Shown in pieces: positions 15,943-25,394 of a stretch of DNA of 64,000 nucleotides (position 1 is the first letter of the stretch; each line of letters opens with the position of its first letter). The position numbers and the translations under genes were made by a program. The stretch comes from Pseudomonas yangonensis. GTDB lineage: Bacteria > Pseudomonadota > Gammaproteobacteria > Pseudomonadales > Pseudomonadaceae. The stretch lies in the NCBI RefSeq assembly GCF_009932725.1, contig NZ_BLJU01000022.1, forward strand, positions 1-64,000, written 5' to 3'. The notes beneath the pieces were generated by a model. It worked only from the letters and a program-made list of their open reading frames with translations, was not told the DNA's origin and ran no database searches.

Positions 15943-17322
15943 TTAGCGAACGCCTGCCTGACGCAGAGCGGCCGGGGTGTAATCGCTGCCGGCAGCCTTG
16001 TAGTTGAAGTCGTAGGCTTGTTTCTCCTCGTTCTTCATACCCAGGGCCAGATAGCGACCCGACAGCAGGTCGTACAGGGTTTCCACGGTGTACCATGGCA
16101 CTTGCTTGTCGTAGTAATACTGAGCATGCGCCTCGGCTACGCGCCACAGGGTGCCACGGCCGTCGTAGTGGTCGATCAGAGCGGCTTGCCAGGTGTCCTC
16201 GTCGATGTAGAAGTCACGCTTGGCGTAGATGTGACGCTCGCCCGACTTCAGGGTCGCGGTCACATGCCAGACGCGGTGCAACTCGTAACGAGTCAGATCC
16301 TGATTGATGTGGCCCGCCTTGATGATGTCGGAGTACTTAAGGTTCGGCGAGTCCAGCTTGTAGGCGTTATAGGGGATGTAGATCTCCTTCTTGCCTTCCA
16401 GTTTCCAGTCGTAACGATCCGGCGCACCGTTGTACATGTCGAAGTTGTCGGAGGTACGCAGACCATCAGCGGCGGTACCCGGACCGTCGTAGGAGACCTG
16501 CGGCGCACGGCGCACGCGACGCTGACCGGCGTTGTACAGCCACGCCAGACGCGGCTCCTTCACCTGGTTGAGGGTTTCGTGCACCAGCAGCACGTTACCG
16601 GCCAGACGAGACGGCGCCGTTACGCGCTGCTTGAAGTAGAACAGTACGTTGCTTTCCTTGCTGGGGTCGAAATCGGTCAGGGCATCACGGAAGGTGAACT
16701 CGTCCTGGAAGTAAACCAGCGAGTAGGAACCATTCGCCTGAGGAGTCGCCTGAGTCACCAGACGGCGCACGCTGCCACCACGGTAACGGGTGATGTGGTT
16801 CCAGATCGCCTCCAGACCGTTCTGTGGAATCGGGAAGGGGTTGGCGGTCTGGAAGTTCTCCAGACCGTTACCACCCTCGACCATCTTGGTATTAACCGCG
16901 TTCTGCTTGGTCGCCGCGATCACCTCGTCCGGCAGGTTAGCCGAACGATGCGTCGGATAGACCGGCATCTTGTAGCTGTCCGGATAACGCTTGAACATCG
17001 CCAACTGACCGGGGGTCAGCTTGTCCTTGTACTGCTCGACGTTCTGCGCGGTGATGGTGAACAGCGGCTGCTCGTTGGCGAACGGGTCGGCCAAGAAGCC
17101 GCGTGGATCGACCGCGCCGGCGTTGGCCGGCAGACCGCCAGTCCAGGCCGGGATCGAACCATCGGCATTGCCAGCCATCTCGGCGCCGACCGGCGTCAGG
17201 GTGTTGCCCAGCTTCGCAGCTTCATCGGGCGACACTGCCGCCATCACGCTGGTCGCCAGCAGAGACAGGGTCAGGACGCCGCTTTGCCACAGTTTTTTTG
17301 TTGTTTTCATTTGCATCATCAT
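15943..17322 (-). CDS. DUF1329-family secreted protein
   Basis: 459 residues with a signal peptide (LWQSGVLTLSLLATSVMA, cleavage near 28). The body matches DUF1329, a periplasmic/outer-membrane-associated family with a LolB-like fold that almost always lies next to a DUF1302 gene. Several ATGs are clustered at the start; GAGGA is best spaced for the third (17316), so the true N-terminus may be two residues shorter. The DUF1302 gene is 20 bases upstream. The pair is linked to fatty-acid and alcohol use in pseudomonads (from memory of P. putida PP_0763-0766 work), possibly in lipid transfer across the envelope. Confidence 0.88.
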   Translation of the reverse strand: MMMQMKTTKKLWQSGVLTLSLLATSVMAAVSPDEAAKLGNTLTPVGAEMAGNADGSIPAWTGGLPANAGAVDPRGFLADPFANEQPLFTITAQNVEQYKDKLTPGQLAMFKRYPDSYKMPVYPTHRSANLPDEVIAATKQNAVNTKMVEGGNGLENFQTANPFPIPQNGLEAIWNHITRYRGGSVRRLVTQATPQANGSYSLVYFQDEFTFRDALTDFDPSKESNVLFYFKQRVTAPSRLAGNVLLVHETLNQVKEPRLAWLYNAGQRRVRRAPQVSYDGPGTAADGLRTSDNFDMYNGAPDRYDWKLEGKKEIYIPYNAYKLDSPNLKYSDIIKAGHINQDLTRYELHRVWHVTATLKSGERHIYAKRDFYIDEDTWQAALIDHYDGRGTLWRVAEAHAQYYYDKQVPWYTVETLYDLLSGRYLALGMKNEEKQAYDFNYKAAGSDYTPAALRQAGVR

Positions 17323-17342
17323 TCCTCGAAATTCCTGACCGC

Positions 17343-19268
17343 TTAGAAGTTCATACCGAAGCTGAGCGCAACGAAGTCGCGGTCACGCTGGGTGTTGTAC
17401 TTTCCGCCACCGAAGAAGGTGGTGTACGACAGATCGGCGGTGTAGGTGTTCTGGTACTCGGCATTGAGACCGAGACTCACGGCCTTACGACCTTCCTCGA
17501 AGTTTGCGCCCGGGCCAGGAGAATAACCCTTGACATCATGCGACCAGGCTACGCTCGGACGGAGGTTCACACCCGCGATGGCATTGGGATAATCCCAAAT
17601 GGCGCGTGCGCGGTACCCCCAGGAATCGGAAGTGGTGAAGCCGTCCTTTTCGCAGTAGCGGCCGACATTTCGGTCAGTGGGGTTGCCAAGCGTACCGGCG
17701 TTAAGCGCCTGACAGGTCGCCAGACCACTCAGCTCACCTTCGAGCGGGCCTGGACCGAAGACCGGGTCACGGCCGTAGCGCGCTTCGCTGTTGCTTTCCA
17801 ACCCGCCAACGTGAGTCCAGCCGATCTCGCCGACCAAGGTCAGACGGCTGGCGCCCATGACCTGATCGAAGAAGTGAGTGAAAGTCGTTTGCAGCTGAGT
17901 GATTTCTTTGCGGCGGTAGCCGTGCAGATCTGTACCTGGCTGACCATCCAGCACCGAACCATTTCCGTACACCGGAACGCCGCCAATGCTGATTGGATCA
18001 AGACCTGCATAAAGAATATCGGTTGTGTTGAGTTGGACAGGTGCATTGGGGCGATAGCTCAGCTCACCACTCCAAGCGGTACCGGTAGGCAGTGTGGTGG
18101 AGAAGCTTAGGCCATAGAGCCGGATATCCTCGGGATACTCGATGAAGTAGCTGGAATTACCTGCCATCGCTGCGGCAGCCAGGCGAGCTGCTTGAGCAGG
18201 ACCAACGATGCCTGCAGCACCGGTGGCGATAGCATTGATTTGGTCGACGACTGCCTGGTCCGCGCCACGGCCGCTAAAGATCGGCAGACGGCTGTGGTAA
18301 TTGATGAAGTAAGCGCCAAACTCTGTATCAAGCGGCTCGAAGAGATAACGGAAGGCGACCCCGAACTGCCCGCTGTCCCGGGCATCGCGGTCAGGCCCAC
18401 GTTCGACCAACAGCCCTTCCCCCCAAGGTGAAGGTGTCACACCTGCCGGCCCTAGGAGACTGTTGATAAGCGCGATGGAGGCAGGATCATTGGTCAGTAC
18501 CGCGAGGTTCTGATCGCAGCCGTCCGCAACAACGTCAGCCTGAGAGAAGAACGTGCCGCAGTTATCCACCACGGTTTGGTCCCACTCCAGCTGGTAAAAA
18601 GCCTCCATCGACAGATTGTCAGTCAGACTCTGCGCGACGTAGAACATGTTGACCGGGATCAGGCCCTCCTTGATCTCGGCGCCGGGACGCCGGAAGGCCG
18701 CAACGTCAACAGGGTTGATAGCGTTGATACCATTTTGGATAAAGGTACTCTCGCCCCAACTCACTACCTGCTTACCCAAGCGGACAGAGCCGGGCTGATT
18801 GCCGATGGCGTAATTGTGATAAATGAAGGCGTCGAGGATCTCTGCACCAGAGGATTGGGCACCCTCTTTACGGTTGCTGTCGCTGATATCCTTGAATAGG
18901 CGGCTCTCGTCTTTCAATTCGAAGTCGTACCAGTACTTACCGCGAACGAATACGCCGGTATCGCCGTATCTCAACTCAAGGTCATGGATACCCTTGAAAA
19001 TCTTGGAGAAGGTCTCGCCGCGCTTAAAGTTCAGGTGACCATCATCCGAGGTTTGGGATAGACCGCGGCCACCGTTGTTAACGCCGATAAGATCCTTGTC
19101 GGCCTTCTCTGTAGCCCAGCTCGCCCCCACCGACAGCGACGAGTCGAACTGCCCTTCAATCTCACCGATATTGAAAGTGACGCCGAATGCCGGTGCGGCA
19201 AGGGTAGAGGCGAGGCTGACGGCCAGCGGCAGTTTTGCCAGGCGCCAGTAGGGTGTTGTTTTTGTCAT
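17343..19268 (-). CDS. DUF1302-family outer-membrane barrel-like protein
   Basis: 641 residues with a signal peptide (LPLAVSLASTLAAPAFG) and then alternating aromatic/polar beta-strand sequence ending in an aromatic residue (SFGMNF), the usual signature of outer-membrane barrels. It fits DUF1302, which pairs with DUF1329. GGAG lies eight bases before the ATG. It is 217 bases downstream of the acyl-CoA ligase with an inverted repeat between (19446-19477), so it may have its own regulated promoter. A role in uptake or export of hydrophobic compounds is inferred from the partner genes. Confidence 0.88.
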   Translation of the reverse strand: MTKTTPYWRLAKLPLAVSLASTLAAPAFGVTFNIGEIEGQFDSSLSVGASWATEKADKDLIGVNNGGRGLSQTSDDGHLNFKRGETFSKIFKGIHDLELRYGDTGVFVRGKYWYDFELKDESRLFKDISDSNRKEGAQSSGAEILDAFIYHNYAIGNQPGSVRLGKQVVSWGESTFIQNGINAINPVDVAAFRRPGAEIKEGLIPVNMFYVAQSLTDNLSMEAFYQLEWDQTVVDNCGTFFSQADVVADGCDQNLAVLTNDPASIALINSLLGPAGVTPSPWGEGLLVERGPDRDARDSGQFGVAFRYLFEPLDTEFGAYFINYHSRLPIFSGRGADQAVVDQINAIATGAAGIVGPAQAARLAAAAMAGNSSYFIEYPEDIRLYGLSFSTTLPTGTAWSGELSYRPNAPVQLNTTDILYAGLDPISIGGVPVYGNGSVLDGQPGTDLHGYRRKEITQLQTTFTHFFDQVMGASRLTLVGEIGWTHVGGLESNSEARYGRDPVFGPGPLEGELSGLATCQALNAGTLGNPTDRNVGRYCEKDGFTTSDSWGYRARAIWDYPNAIAGVNLRPSVAWSHDVKGYSPGPGANFEEGRKAVSLGLNAEYQNTYTADLSYTTFFGGGKYNTQRDRDFVALSFGMNF

Positions 19269-19445
19269 CGACGCTACTCCATGTGTTTTTTGTTATGGAT
19301 GCTTGGACTATAGCCAGCAGGTGATACTGCTTGATCCCTCGAAAGTGTGATTTGCAGCCCCCAGGCACTCTGGCTCGCAGGTTTCAGACTCTGCACCCAG
19401 TCAAGCATGGACGGGAAACAGCAATTAGCAAGCCAAACGCTTGTT

Positions 19446-19477
19446 TGACTGACCAGTCACTCTAACCGGCCAGTCAA
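19446..19477. promoter_or_regulatory. Inverted repeat, possible operator of the DUF1302-DUF1329 genes
   Basis: TTGACTG at 19446-19452 is mirrored by CAGTCAA at 19471-19477, with ACC/GGC partly extending the arms. A nested dyad TGACTGACCAGTCA (19447-19460) adds a third half-site. It lies just past the ligase stop and ~170 bases before the DUF1302 start. A dimeric repressor site is plausible; the cognate protein is unknown. Confidence 0.5.
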
Positions 19478-19485
19478 CTCGCACC

Positions 19486-21168
19486 TCAGAGCGTGGACAG
19501 GAAGGCGCTGCCAGCCTCCTGCCATTGGGCGATTTCGACGCGGATGCGCTTCTTGTCCAGTTTCCCGACACTGGTCTTGGGAATTTCAGTAACAAGGGCG
19601 ATCTGCGTGGGAATCGCCCATTTGTTGATGTGGCCCTGCTCGACGAAAGGCTTGAGGTGTTCCTTGAGCCCCTTGGCATCCAGGCTCTGCTCGTCACGCA
19701 GCACCAACAATGCGAACGGCCGTTCGCCCCACTGCGGGTCCGGCACGCCCACCACCGCGACCTCACGCACGGCGGGATGACGGCTGATCAGGTCCTCCAA
19801 TTCCAGAGAGGAAATCCACTCGCCACCGGTTTTGATCACATCCTTGATCCGATCACGAATCTCGATGAAGCCCATGCCATCAATGGTTGCCACGTCGCCG
19901 GTATGCAGCCAGCCATGAGCCCAGAGTTCCTCGCCCTTCTCGGGTTCGCGAAAATAGCCCTGGGTCAGCCAGGGCGCACGCAGCACCAGCTCGCCCTGCG
20001 ACTCCCCATCACTTGGCAGCAGCTTGCCGTTCGCATCCATTATCGCGGCTTCCACCAGCGGCACCGGAATACCGGCCTTGATCCGGTAGGTGGTGCGCTC
20101 GTCCTCAGTGCCGGCGCGCAGCTCCTCGTTGAGGTAGGCACAGGAAATCAGCGGGCAGGTCTCGGACATGCCATAGGCAGCGGTCAGCTGGATGCCGCGC
20201 GCCTTGGCCGCCTCGTACAAGGAGCGGTTCAGTGCGCTACCGCCGATGATCATCTTCATGCCGCCGAAATCATGGCCCTGCGCACCGGGTGCATTGAGCA
20301 GCATCTGCAGGATGGTCGGCACGCAGTGGGAGAAATTTACCTCCTCCTCCTTGATCAGACGACAAAGCATGTCCGGCTCGTAGCGGCCGGGATACACCTG
20401 CTTGACCCCGAGCAGGGTGGCCACGTACGGCACGCCCCAGGCATGCACGTGGAACATGGGCGTAATCGGCATGTAGACATCGTCGTTGCCGAGCAGGCGG
20501 ATGCTGTCCAGGCTACCCATGGTGGTCGCCATGGAAAGGGTGTGCAGCACCAGTTGCCGGTGGGTGAAGTACACGCCCTTCGGATTGCCGGTGGTGCCGG
20601 TGGTATAGAAGGTGGTCGCCACCGAGTTCTCGTCGAAGTCGGCGAAGTCGTAATGCGGGCTGGCGGCCGCCAACAGGCTCTCGTACTCACCGACAAGGTT
20701 CGGCAGATCGGCGTTCTTGTCCTCGCCATCGGTCAGCAGCAGGGTCTTGTCGACAGTGGTGAGCTGTTCGGCAATGCCTTTGTACAGCGGCACGAACTCG
20801 CTGTTGACCAGCACGAAGCGGTCCTCGGCGTGATTCATGGTGTAGAGGATCTGGTCCGGCGACAGGCGAATGTTGATGGTATGCAGCACCGCCCCGAGCA
20901 TGGGGATGGCGAACATGCACTCAAGATAGCGGTGACTGTCCCAGTCCATCACCGCCACGGTATCACCGGCCTTGACCCCTGCCTCACTGAGCACGTTGGC
21001 CAGACGCGCGACACGCTCGTTGAAGGTGGCGTAGCTGTAACGCAGCTTGTCGCGATAGACAATTTCGCGGGTTTTCTCGTAACGGCTACCGGACAGCAGC
21101 AGGCGCTTGATCAGCAACGGATAGGCGTGAGCGTTTTCGGCGGAGGGGATCAGTCGGGTCTGCAGCAT
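19486..21168 (-). CDS. alkK: Fatty acid-CoA ligase, AlkK type
   Basis: 560 residues from ATG 21168, preceded by AAGGTGA; the GTG at 21186 is less likely because the ribosome site falls after it. It activates medium/long-chain fatty acids to CoA esters with ATP. The AMP-binding signature FYTTGTTGNPKGV is at ~185, the second motif YGMSETCP at ~335, the TGD motif in LHTGDVATID at ~430, and the C-terminal Lys in TSVGKLDKKRIR at ~540. It resembles AlkK of the alkane pathway and chromosomal homologues linked to medium-chain fatty acids. The following DUF1302/DUF1329 genes and the MalT-like regulator form one locus, with a thiolase divergent. Confidence 0.88.
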   Translation of the reverse strand: MLQTRLIPSAENAHAYPLLIKRLLLSGSRYEKTREIVYRDKLRYSYATFNERVARLANVLSEAGVKAGDTVAVMDWDSHRYLECMFAIPMLGAVLHTINIRLSPDQILYTMNHAEDRFVLVNSEFVPLYKGIAEQLTTVDKTLLLTDGEDKNADLPNLVGEYESLLAAASPHYDFADFDENSVATTFYTTGTTGNPKGVYFTHRQLVLHTLSMATTMGSLDSIRLLGNDDVYMPITPMFHVHAWGVPYVATLLGVKQVYPGRYEPDMLCRLIKEEEVNFSHCVPTILQMLLNAPGAQGHDFGGMKMIIGGSALNRSLYEAAKARGIQLTAAYGMSETCPLISCAYLNEELRAGTEDERTTYRIKAGIPVPLVEAAIMDANGKLLPSDGESQGELVLRAPWLTQGYFREPEKGEELWAHGWLHTGDVATIDGMGFIEIRDRIKDVIKTGGEWISSLELEDLISRHPAVREVAVVGVPDPQWGERPFALLVLRDEQSLDAKGLKEHLKPFVEQGHINKWAIPTQIALVTEIPKTSVGKLDKKRIRVEIAQWQEAGSAFLSTL

Positions 21169-21358
21169 GAAATCACCTTGAGGCACGCTAGGAATAGGTA
21201 TGCAGCGACTCTAGAGCGGCTCGCTCACCGCTAAATCAGCCCAAAGAATGATTTGCAACGTGACTCTATGTCCACTTTCGGTCACCAGTTAGAATCGATC
21301 TCGACAGTCGGTCCTTAAACAGGCGACACAGAGCCACTCTTTCGTTCGAGGTAACAGC

Positions 21359-22534
21359 ATGTCCGATATCGTCATCGTTAGCGGCGCCCGCACACCCATG
21401 GGCGGTTTTCAAGGCAGCCTGGCCAGCGTGCCGTCCGTCGAGCTGGGCGCTGCCGCCATTCGTGAAGCGGTCAAGCGCGCGGGTATCGAGCCGGCAGACG
21501 TGCAGGAAGTGATCATGGGCTGCGTGCTGCCCGCCGGCCTCAAGCAGGGGCCGGCACGCCAGGCCTCACTCAATGCCGGCCTGCCAAGCGCCACCGGCTG
21601 CACCACCATCAACAAGCTGTGCGGCTCGGGCATGAAGGCGGTGATGATGGCGTTCGACTCGCTGAAGGCCGGTAGCAATCAGGTCATGATCGCCGGCGGC
21701 ATGGAAAGCATGTCCAACGCGCCCTATGTGCTGGAAAAGGCCCGCACCGGCCTGCGCATGGGTCATGGCGAGATCAAGGACCACATGTTTCTCGATGGCC
21801 TGGAAGACGCTCGTACCGGCCGCCTGATGGGCTCCTTCGCCCAGGAAACGGCCGATACGTACGGCATCACCCGCGAGGAGATGGATGCCTACGCCATCGA
21901 ATCGCTGCGCCGTGCTCAGGCAGCAATCAAGAATGGCTCGCTGGAGGCGGAAATCGTGCCAATCACCGTCACCTCGCGCAAGGGCGAGGTGACGGTCAAG
22001 GATGACGAGCAGCCGCTGACAGCCAATCTGGACAAGATTCCCGCGCTCAAGCCCGCATTCAAGAAAGACGGCACCATTACCGCCGCCAATGCCAGCTCGA
22101 TCTCCGACGGCGCCAGCGCCCTGCTGCTGATGACTGCCGAGCAAGCCGCCAAGCGCGGTCTCAAGCCGCTGGCCAAGGTGGTTGCCCATGCTACCCAGAG
22201 TCAGGACCCGAGCGAGTTCACCCTGGCGCCGATCGGTGCCATGAGCAACCTGCTGAAGAAGACCGGCTGGAACAAGGACGAGATCGACCTGTTCGAAATC
22301 AACGAAGCCTTCGCCATGGTGACCATGCTGGCCATGCGCGAGCACGGCCTGGATCATGCCAAGGTCAATGTTTTCGGTGGCGCCTGCGCCCAGGGACACC
22401 CGGTCGGCTCCACCGGTTCGCGGATCATCCTCACCCTGATCAACGCGCTGCAGAAGAAAGGCGGCAAGCGAGGTATAGCCTCGCTGTGCATCGGCGGCGG
22501 CGAAGCCACCGCGGTGGCGATCGAACTGCTGTAA
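21359..22534 (+). CDS. Acetyl-CoA C-acyltransferase (thiolase)
   Basis: 391 residues, the standard length. It condenses or cleaves acyl-CoA with CoA in the last step of beta-oxidation or in acetoacetyl-CoA turnover. The nucleophilic Cys is in INKLCGSGMKA (~88); the second catalytic block is NEAFAMVTM with His in the AHGLD-like region, and the third is GGACAQGHPVGSTG (Cys ~340, His ~348) followed by CIGGGEATA near the C-terminus. Its start follows GAGGTAACAGC. It is transcribed divergently from the acyl-CoA ligase, so the two share a regulatory region (21169-21358), which fits a joint fatty-acid catabolic role. Chain-length preference cannot be told. Confidence 0.93.
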   Translation: MSDIVIVSGARTPMGGFQGSLASVPSVELGAAAIREAVKRAGIEPADVQEVIMGCVLPAGLKQGPARQASLNAGLPSATGCTTINKLCGSGMKAVMMAFDSLKAGSNQVMIAGGMESMSNAPYVLEKARTGLRMGHGEIKDHMFLDGLEDARTGRLMGSFAQETADTYGITREEMDAYAIESLRRAQAAIKNGSLEAEIVPITVTSRKGEVTVKDDEQPLTANLDKIPALKPAFKKDGTITAANASSISDGASALLLMTAEQAAKRGLKPLAKVVAHATQSQDPSEFTLAPIGAMSNLLKKTGWNKDEIDLFEINEAFAMVTMLAMREHGLDHAKVNVFGGACAQGHPVGSTGSRIILTLINALQKKGGKRGIASLCIGGGEATAVAIELL

Positions 22535-22550
22535 GCCAGCCCATCAGCCA

Positions 22551-22576
22551 AGAGCCCCGCAATCGCGGGGCTCTTT
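22551..22576. terminator. Bidirectional terminator between thiolase and LysE-family genes
   Basis: AGAGCCCCGC and GCGGGGCTCT form a ten-base-pair stem with loop AATC, followed by TTTG. The two flanking genes converge on it. Confidence 0.88.
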
Positions 22577-22579
22577 GTT

Positions 22580-23209
22580 TTAGCGCATTTCAGTCAGCGC
22601 CAGCTTTACACCGATCCCCACCAGCACCGCGCCCATCAGCCGGTCGAACCAGTGGCCCATGCGGGCGAAGCCGGCGCGCACACGTTGCTGGCTGAACAGC
22701 CAGGCCACCAGACAGAACCAGAACGCGGTGGCCAGCGCCAGATAGAGGCCGTAACCGGCCTGCACCGCCACAGGCGTGTGCGGGTTGATCACCACGGTGA
22801 ACAGCGACAGAAAGAACAGCGTCGCCTTGGGGTTCAAGCCATTGGTGATGAACCCCGTGACGAAGGCACCACGACCGCTGCGCTCGCCTGCTGCCAGGTT
22901 CAGCTCAGCGCTGGCTGGATTGGCCGGCCGCGCACGCAGTGCTTTGATGCCGATATACAGCAGATAAGCCGCCGCCAGCCATTTCAGTGCGTTAAACAGC
23001 ACAATGGACTGCGACACGATCAGGCCGATCCCCAGCAGCGAGTAGGTCACATGCACCAGAATGCCGGCGCCTACCCCGAACGCGGTGTACAACCCTGCGC
23101 GGCGACCAAAGCCGACGCTTTCGCGCACGACGATGGCGAAATCCGGCCCAGGACTGGCCACTGCCAACAAGTGAATCAGGGCAACGGTGAGAAATTCGGT
23201 CCAGTACAT
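22580..23209 (-). CDS. LysE/RhtB-family amino-acid exporter
   Basis: 209 residues from ATG 23209. Five to six hydrophobic helices are visible, with the family's early motif LLAVASPGPDFAIVVRES (~14-31) and the second block GFITNGLNPKATLFFLSLF (~122-140). RhtB/LysE proteins export amino acids or related compounds by proton antiport across the inner membrane. It is divergent from the glycerate dehydrogenase gene. Substrate not determined. Confidence 0.9.
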   Translation of the reverse strand: MYWTEFLTVALIHLLAVASPGPDFAIVVRESVGFGRRAGLYTAFGVGAGILVHVTYSLLGIGLIVSQSIVLFNALKWLAAAYLLYIGIKALRARPANPASAELNLAAGERSGRGAFVTGFITNGLNPKATLFFLSLFTVVINPHTPVAVQAGYGLYLALATAFWFCLVAWLFSQQRVRAGFARMGHWFDRLMGAVLVGIGVKLALTEMR

Positions 23210-23288
23210 GGCGGCTCCGCATCGACGCTGAAGGTCTGGTAGGCTCGCCAATCTACTCTTGCGACCCTCCTGCGAAAAGGTACAGCTG

Positions 23289-24254
23289 ATGAGCAACAGC
23301 CCACGCGCCGTCTTCCTCGACCATGCCTCCCTCGACCTTGGCGACCTGGACATGCAGCCGCTGCATCAGGCCTTCGCCGAGCTGACCCTGCACGCGCAAA
23401 CGCGTCCGGATCAGGTCGCCGAACGCCTGCAAGGCGCGCAGGTCGCCATCAGCAACAAAGTGCCGCTGGACGCTGCCACCTTTGCCGCCTGCCCCGAACT
23501 GAAGCTGGTACTGGTGGCGGCCACGGGCACCAACAATATCGACCTGAAGGCCGCCAGTGCTCATGGCGTAACTGTCTGCAACTGCCAGGGCTACGGCACG
23601 CCATCGGTGGCGCAACATACCCTGATGCTGCTGTTGGCCCTGACCACACGCCTGCCCGACTACCAGCGCGACATCGCCGCTGGTCGTTGGCAGCAGGCCA
23701 GCCAGTTCTGCCTGCTCGATCACCCCATCGTCGAACTCGAAGGCAAGATGTTAGGCATGCTCGGCCACGGCGAGCTGGGCGGCGCCGTTGCGCGCCTGGC
23801 TGAAGCCTTCGGCATGCGCGTGCTGCTCGGCCAGCTGCCCGGCCGCCCCGCGCGCGCCGATCGCTTGCCGTTACATGAGCTGCTGCCACAGGTCGACGCC
23901 CTGACCCTGCACTGCCCGCTCAACGAACAGACGCGCAACCTGATCGGTGCAGCTGAACTGGCGCTGATGAAACCGCGAGCCTTCCTGATCAACACCGCGC
24001 GCGGCGGCCTGGTGGACGAACAGGCGCTGGCCGATGCCCTGCGCAGCGGTCGCCTGGGTGGCGCTGCTACCGACGTGCTGACGCAGGAGCCGCCGAAGGA
24101 CGGCAATCCGCTACTGGCCGCCGATATCCCGCGCCTGATCATCACTCCGCACAGCGCCTGGGGCAGCCAGGAGGCGCGTCAGCGCATCGTCGGCCAGATA
24201 GCGGAAAACGCAGATCGTTTCTTCGCCGGTGCGCCGCTGCGAGTCGTCGGGTAA
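23289..24254 (+). CDS. D-2-hydroxyacid dehydrogenase, glycerate/hydroxypyruvate type
   Basis: 321 residues from ATG 23289. NAD-binding GHGELGG in MLGMLGHGELGGAVARL (~160) is typical of the family. Catalytic residues are Arg in NTARGGLVDE (~240), Glu in LTQEPPKDGNPL (~268) and His in TPHSAWGS (~290). Best fit is hydroxypyruvate reductase/glycerate dehydrogenase (HprA). It lies alone ahead of rsmC. Substrate call is by overall similarity. Confidence 0.88.
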   Translation: MSNSPRAVFLDHASLDLGDLDMQPLHQAFAELTLHAQTRPDQVAERLQGAQVAISNKVPLDAATFAACPELKLVLVAATGTNNIDLKAASAHGVTVCNCQGYGTPSVAQHTLMLLLALTTRLPDYQRDIAAGRWQQASQFCLLDHPIVELEGKMLGMLGHGELGGAVARLAEAFGMRVLLGQLPGRPARADRLPLHELLPQVDALTLHCPLNEQTRNLIGAAELALMKPRAFLINTARGGLVDEQALADALRSGRLGGAATDVLTQEPPKDGNPLLAADIPRLIITPHSAWGSQEARQRIVGQIAENADRFFAGAPLRVVG

Positions 24255-24364
24255 GCTGCGCAGCTTTTTAGCGAGCGACGGACCAGCGTTGCGCTTTGGC
24301 AGCAATGCCCCGGTTTCGCTCCCCGGCCCTTATCTTTCCGCATCACAGATTTGTAGGAAGCACC

Positions 24365-25360
24365 ATGGATCCGCGAAGCGAAGTTCTCCTGCGCCAGGCC
24401 CAGCTGTTCGGGGGCGAGCTGTTACTGGCCGGCCTGCCGGCCGACGATCTGCTCGGTGCACTGCCCCAGGCGCGCGGCTGGAACTGGCATGCCGGCGATC
24501 AGGCACTGCTCGCGGCGCGCTTTTCCGGCCGCAGCCACTTCGACACGCAGATGCCCGAAGGCGATTACCGCGCTGCCGTACTGTTCCTGCCCAAATCGCG
24601 CGAGCTGACCGACTACCTGCTGCAGGCTCTGGCTTCGCGCCTGGCAGGCAAGCCGCTGTATCTGGTCGGCGAAAAACGTGGCGGCATCGAACGTGCGTCG
24701 AAGCAGTTGGCTGCCTATGGCAAGCCGCGCAAGCTCGATAGCGCCAGGCACTGCCAGCTCTGGTGCGTAGAGGTGAATCAGGCGCCGCCAGTGCCCGACC
24801 TGCACGCGCTGGCGCAGTGTTACCCACTACAACTGAGCGATGGCGTGCTGGAGATCGTCACCCTGCCCGGCGTGTTCGCCCATGGCCGCCTGGATCGCGG
24901 CAGCGCATTGTTACTGGAGCACCTGGATAACCTGCCGAGCGGCCACCTGCTCGACTTCGGTTGCGGCGCCGGCGTACTCGGCGCCGCGCTCAAACGGCGT
25001 TACCCGGCCAGCGAACTGAGCCTGCTGGATGTCGATGCCTTCGCCCTGGAAAGCAGCCGCATGACACTCGCACGCAATGGCCTGTCAGCCAACCTGATCG
25101 CCGGTAGCGGCATCGAGTCAGCCCCTGAAGGGCTGAGCGCCATCGTCAGCAACCCGCCGTTTCATCAGGGAGTGCACACCGACTATCAGGCCAGCGAAAA
25201 CCTGCTGAGCCAGTCTGCGCAGCACCTGATCAAAGGTGGCGAACTGCGCCTGGTGGCCAACAGCTTCCTCAAATACCCGCCACTGATCGAGCGTCATCTC
25301 GGCCCCTGCCGCACCCTGGCCGAGGCGGAGGGTTTTCGTATCTACAGCGCACGCCGCTGA
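24365..25360 (+). CDS. rsmC: 16S rRNA guanine-1207 N2-methyltransferase RsmC
   Basis: 331 residues from ATG 24365, with AGGAAG just upstream. It has the RsmC/RlmG two-domain layout: an N-terminal degenerate methyltransferase domain (~1-160) and a C-terminal active one. The SAM site is LLDFGCGAGVLGAAL (~196-210) and the catalytic motif SNPPFHQG (~262-269). It methylates G1207 of 16S rRNA in the small subunit. Flanked by the dehydrogenase gene and the manganese-exporter leader. Confidence 0.9.
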   Translation: MDPRSEVLLRQAQLFGGELLLAGLPADDLLGALPQARGWNWHAGDQALLAARFSGRSHFDTQMPEGDYRAAVLFLPKSRELTDYLLQALASRLAGKPLYLVGEKRGGIERASKQLAAYGKPRKLDSARHCQLWCVEVNQAPPVPDLHALAQCYPLQLSDGVLEIVTLPGVFAHGRLDRGSALLLEHLDNLPSGHLLDFGCGAGVLGAALKRRYPASELSLLDVDAFALESSRMTLARNGLSANLIAGSGIESAPEGLSAIVSNPPFHQGVHTDYQASENLLSQSAQHLIKGGELRLVANSFLKYPPLIERHLGPCRTLAEAEGFRIYSARR

Positions 25361-25394
25361 ATTGGGCTTGCTCCCGCTGCAACGCTTGGGCACA

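Noticed and set aside
15856..17346. 496-codon plus-strand frame opposite the DUF1329 gene
   Set aside because: The minus-strand gene has a signal peptide, a family match and an operon partner; this is its shadow.
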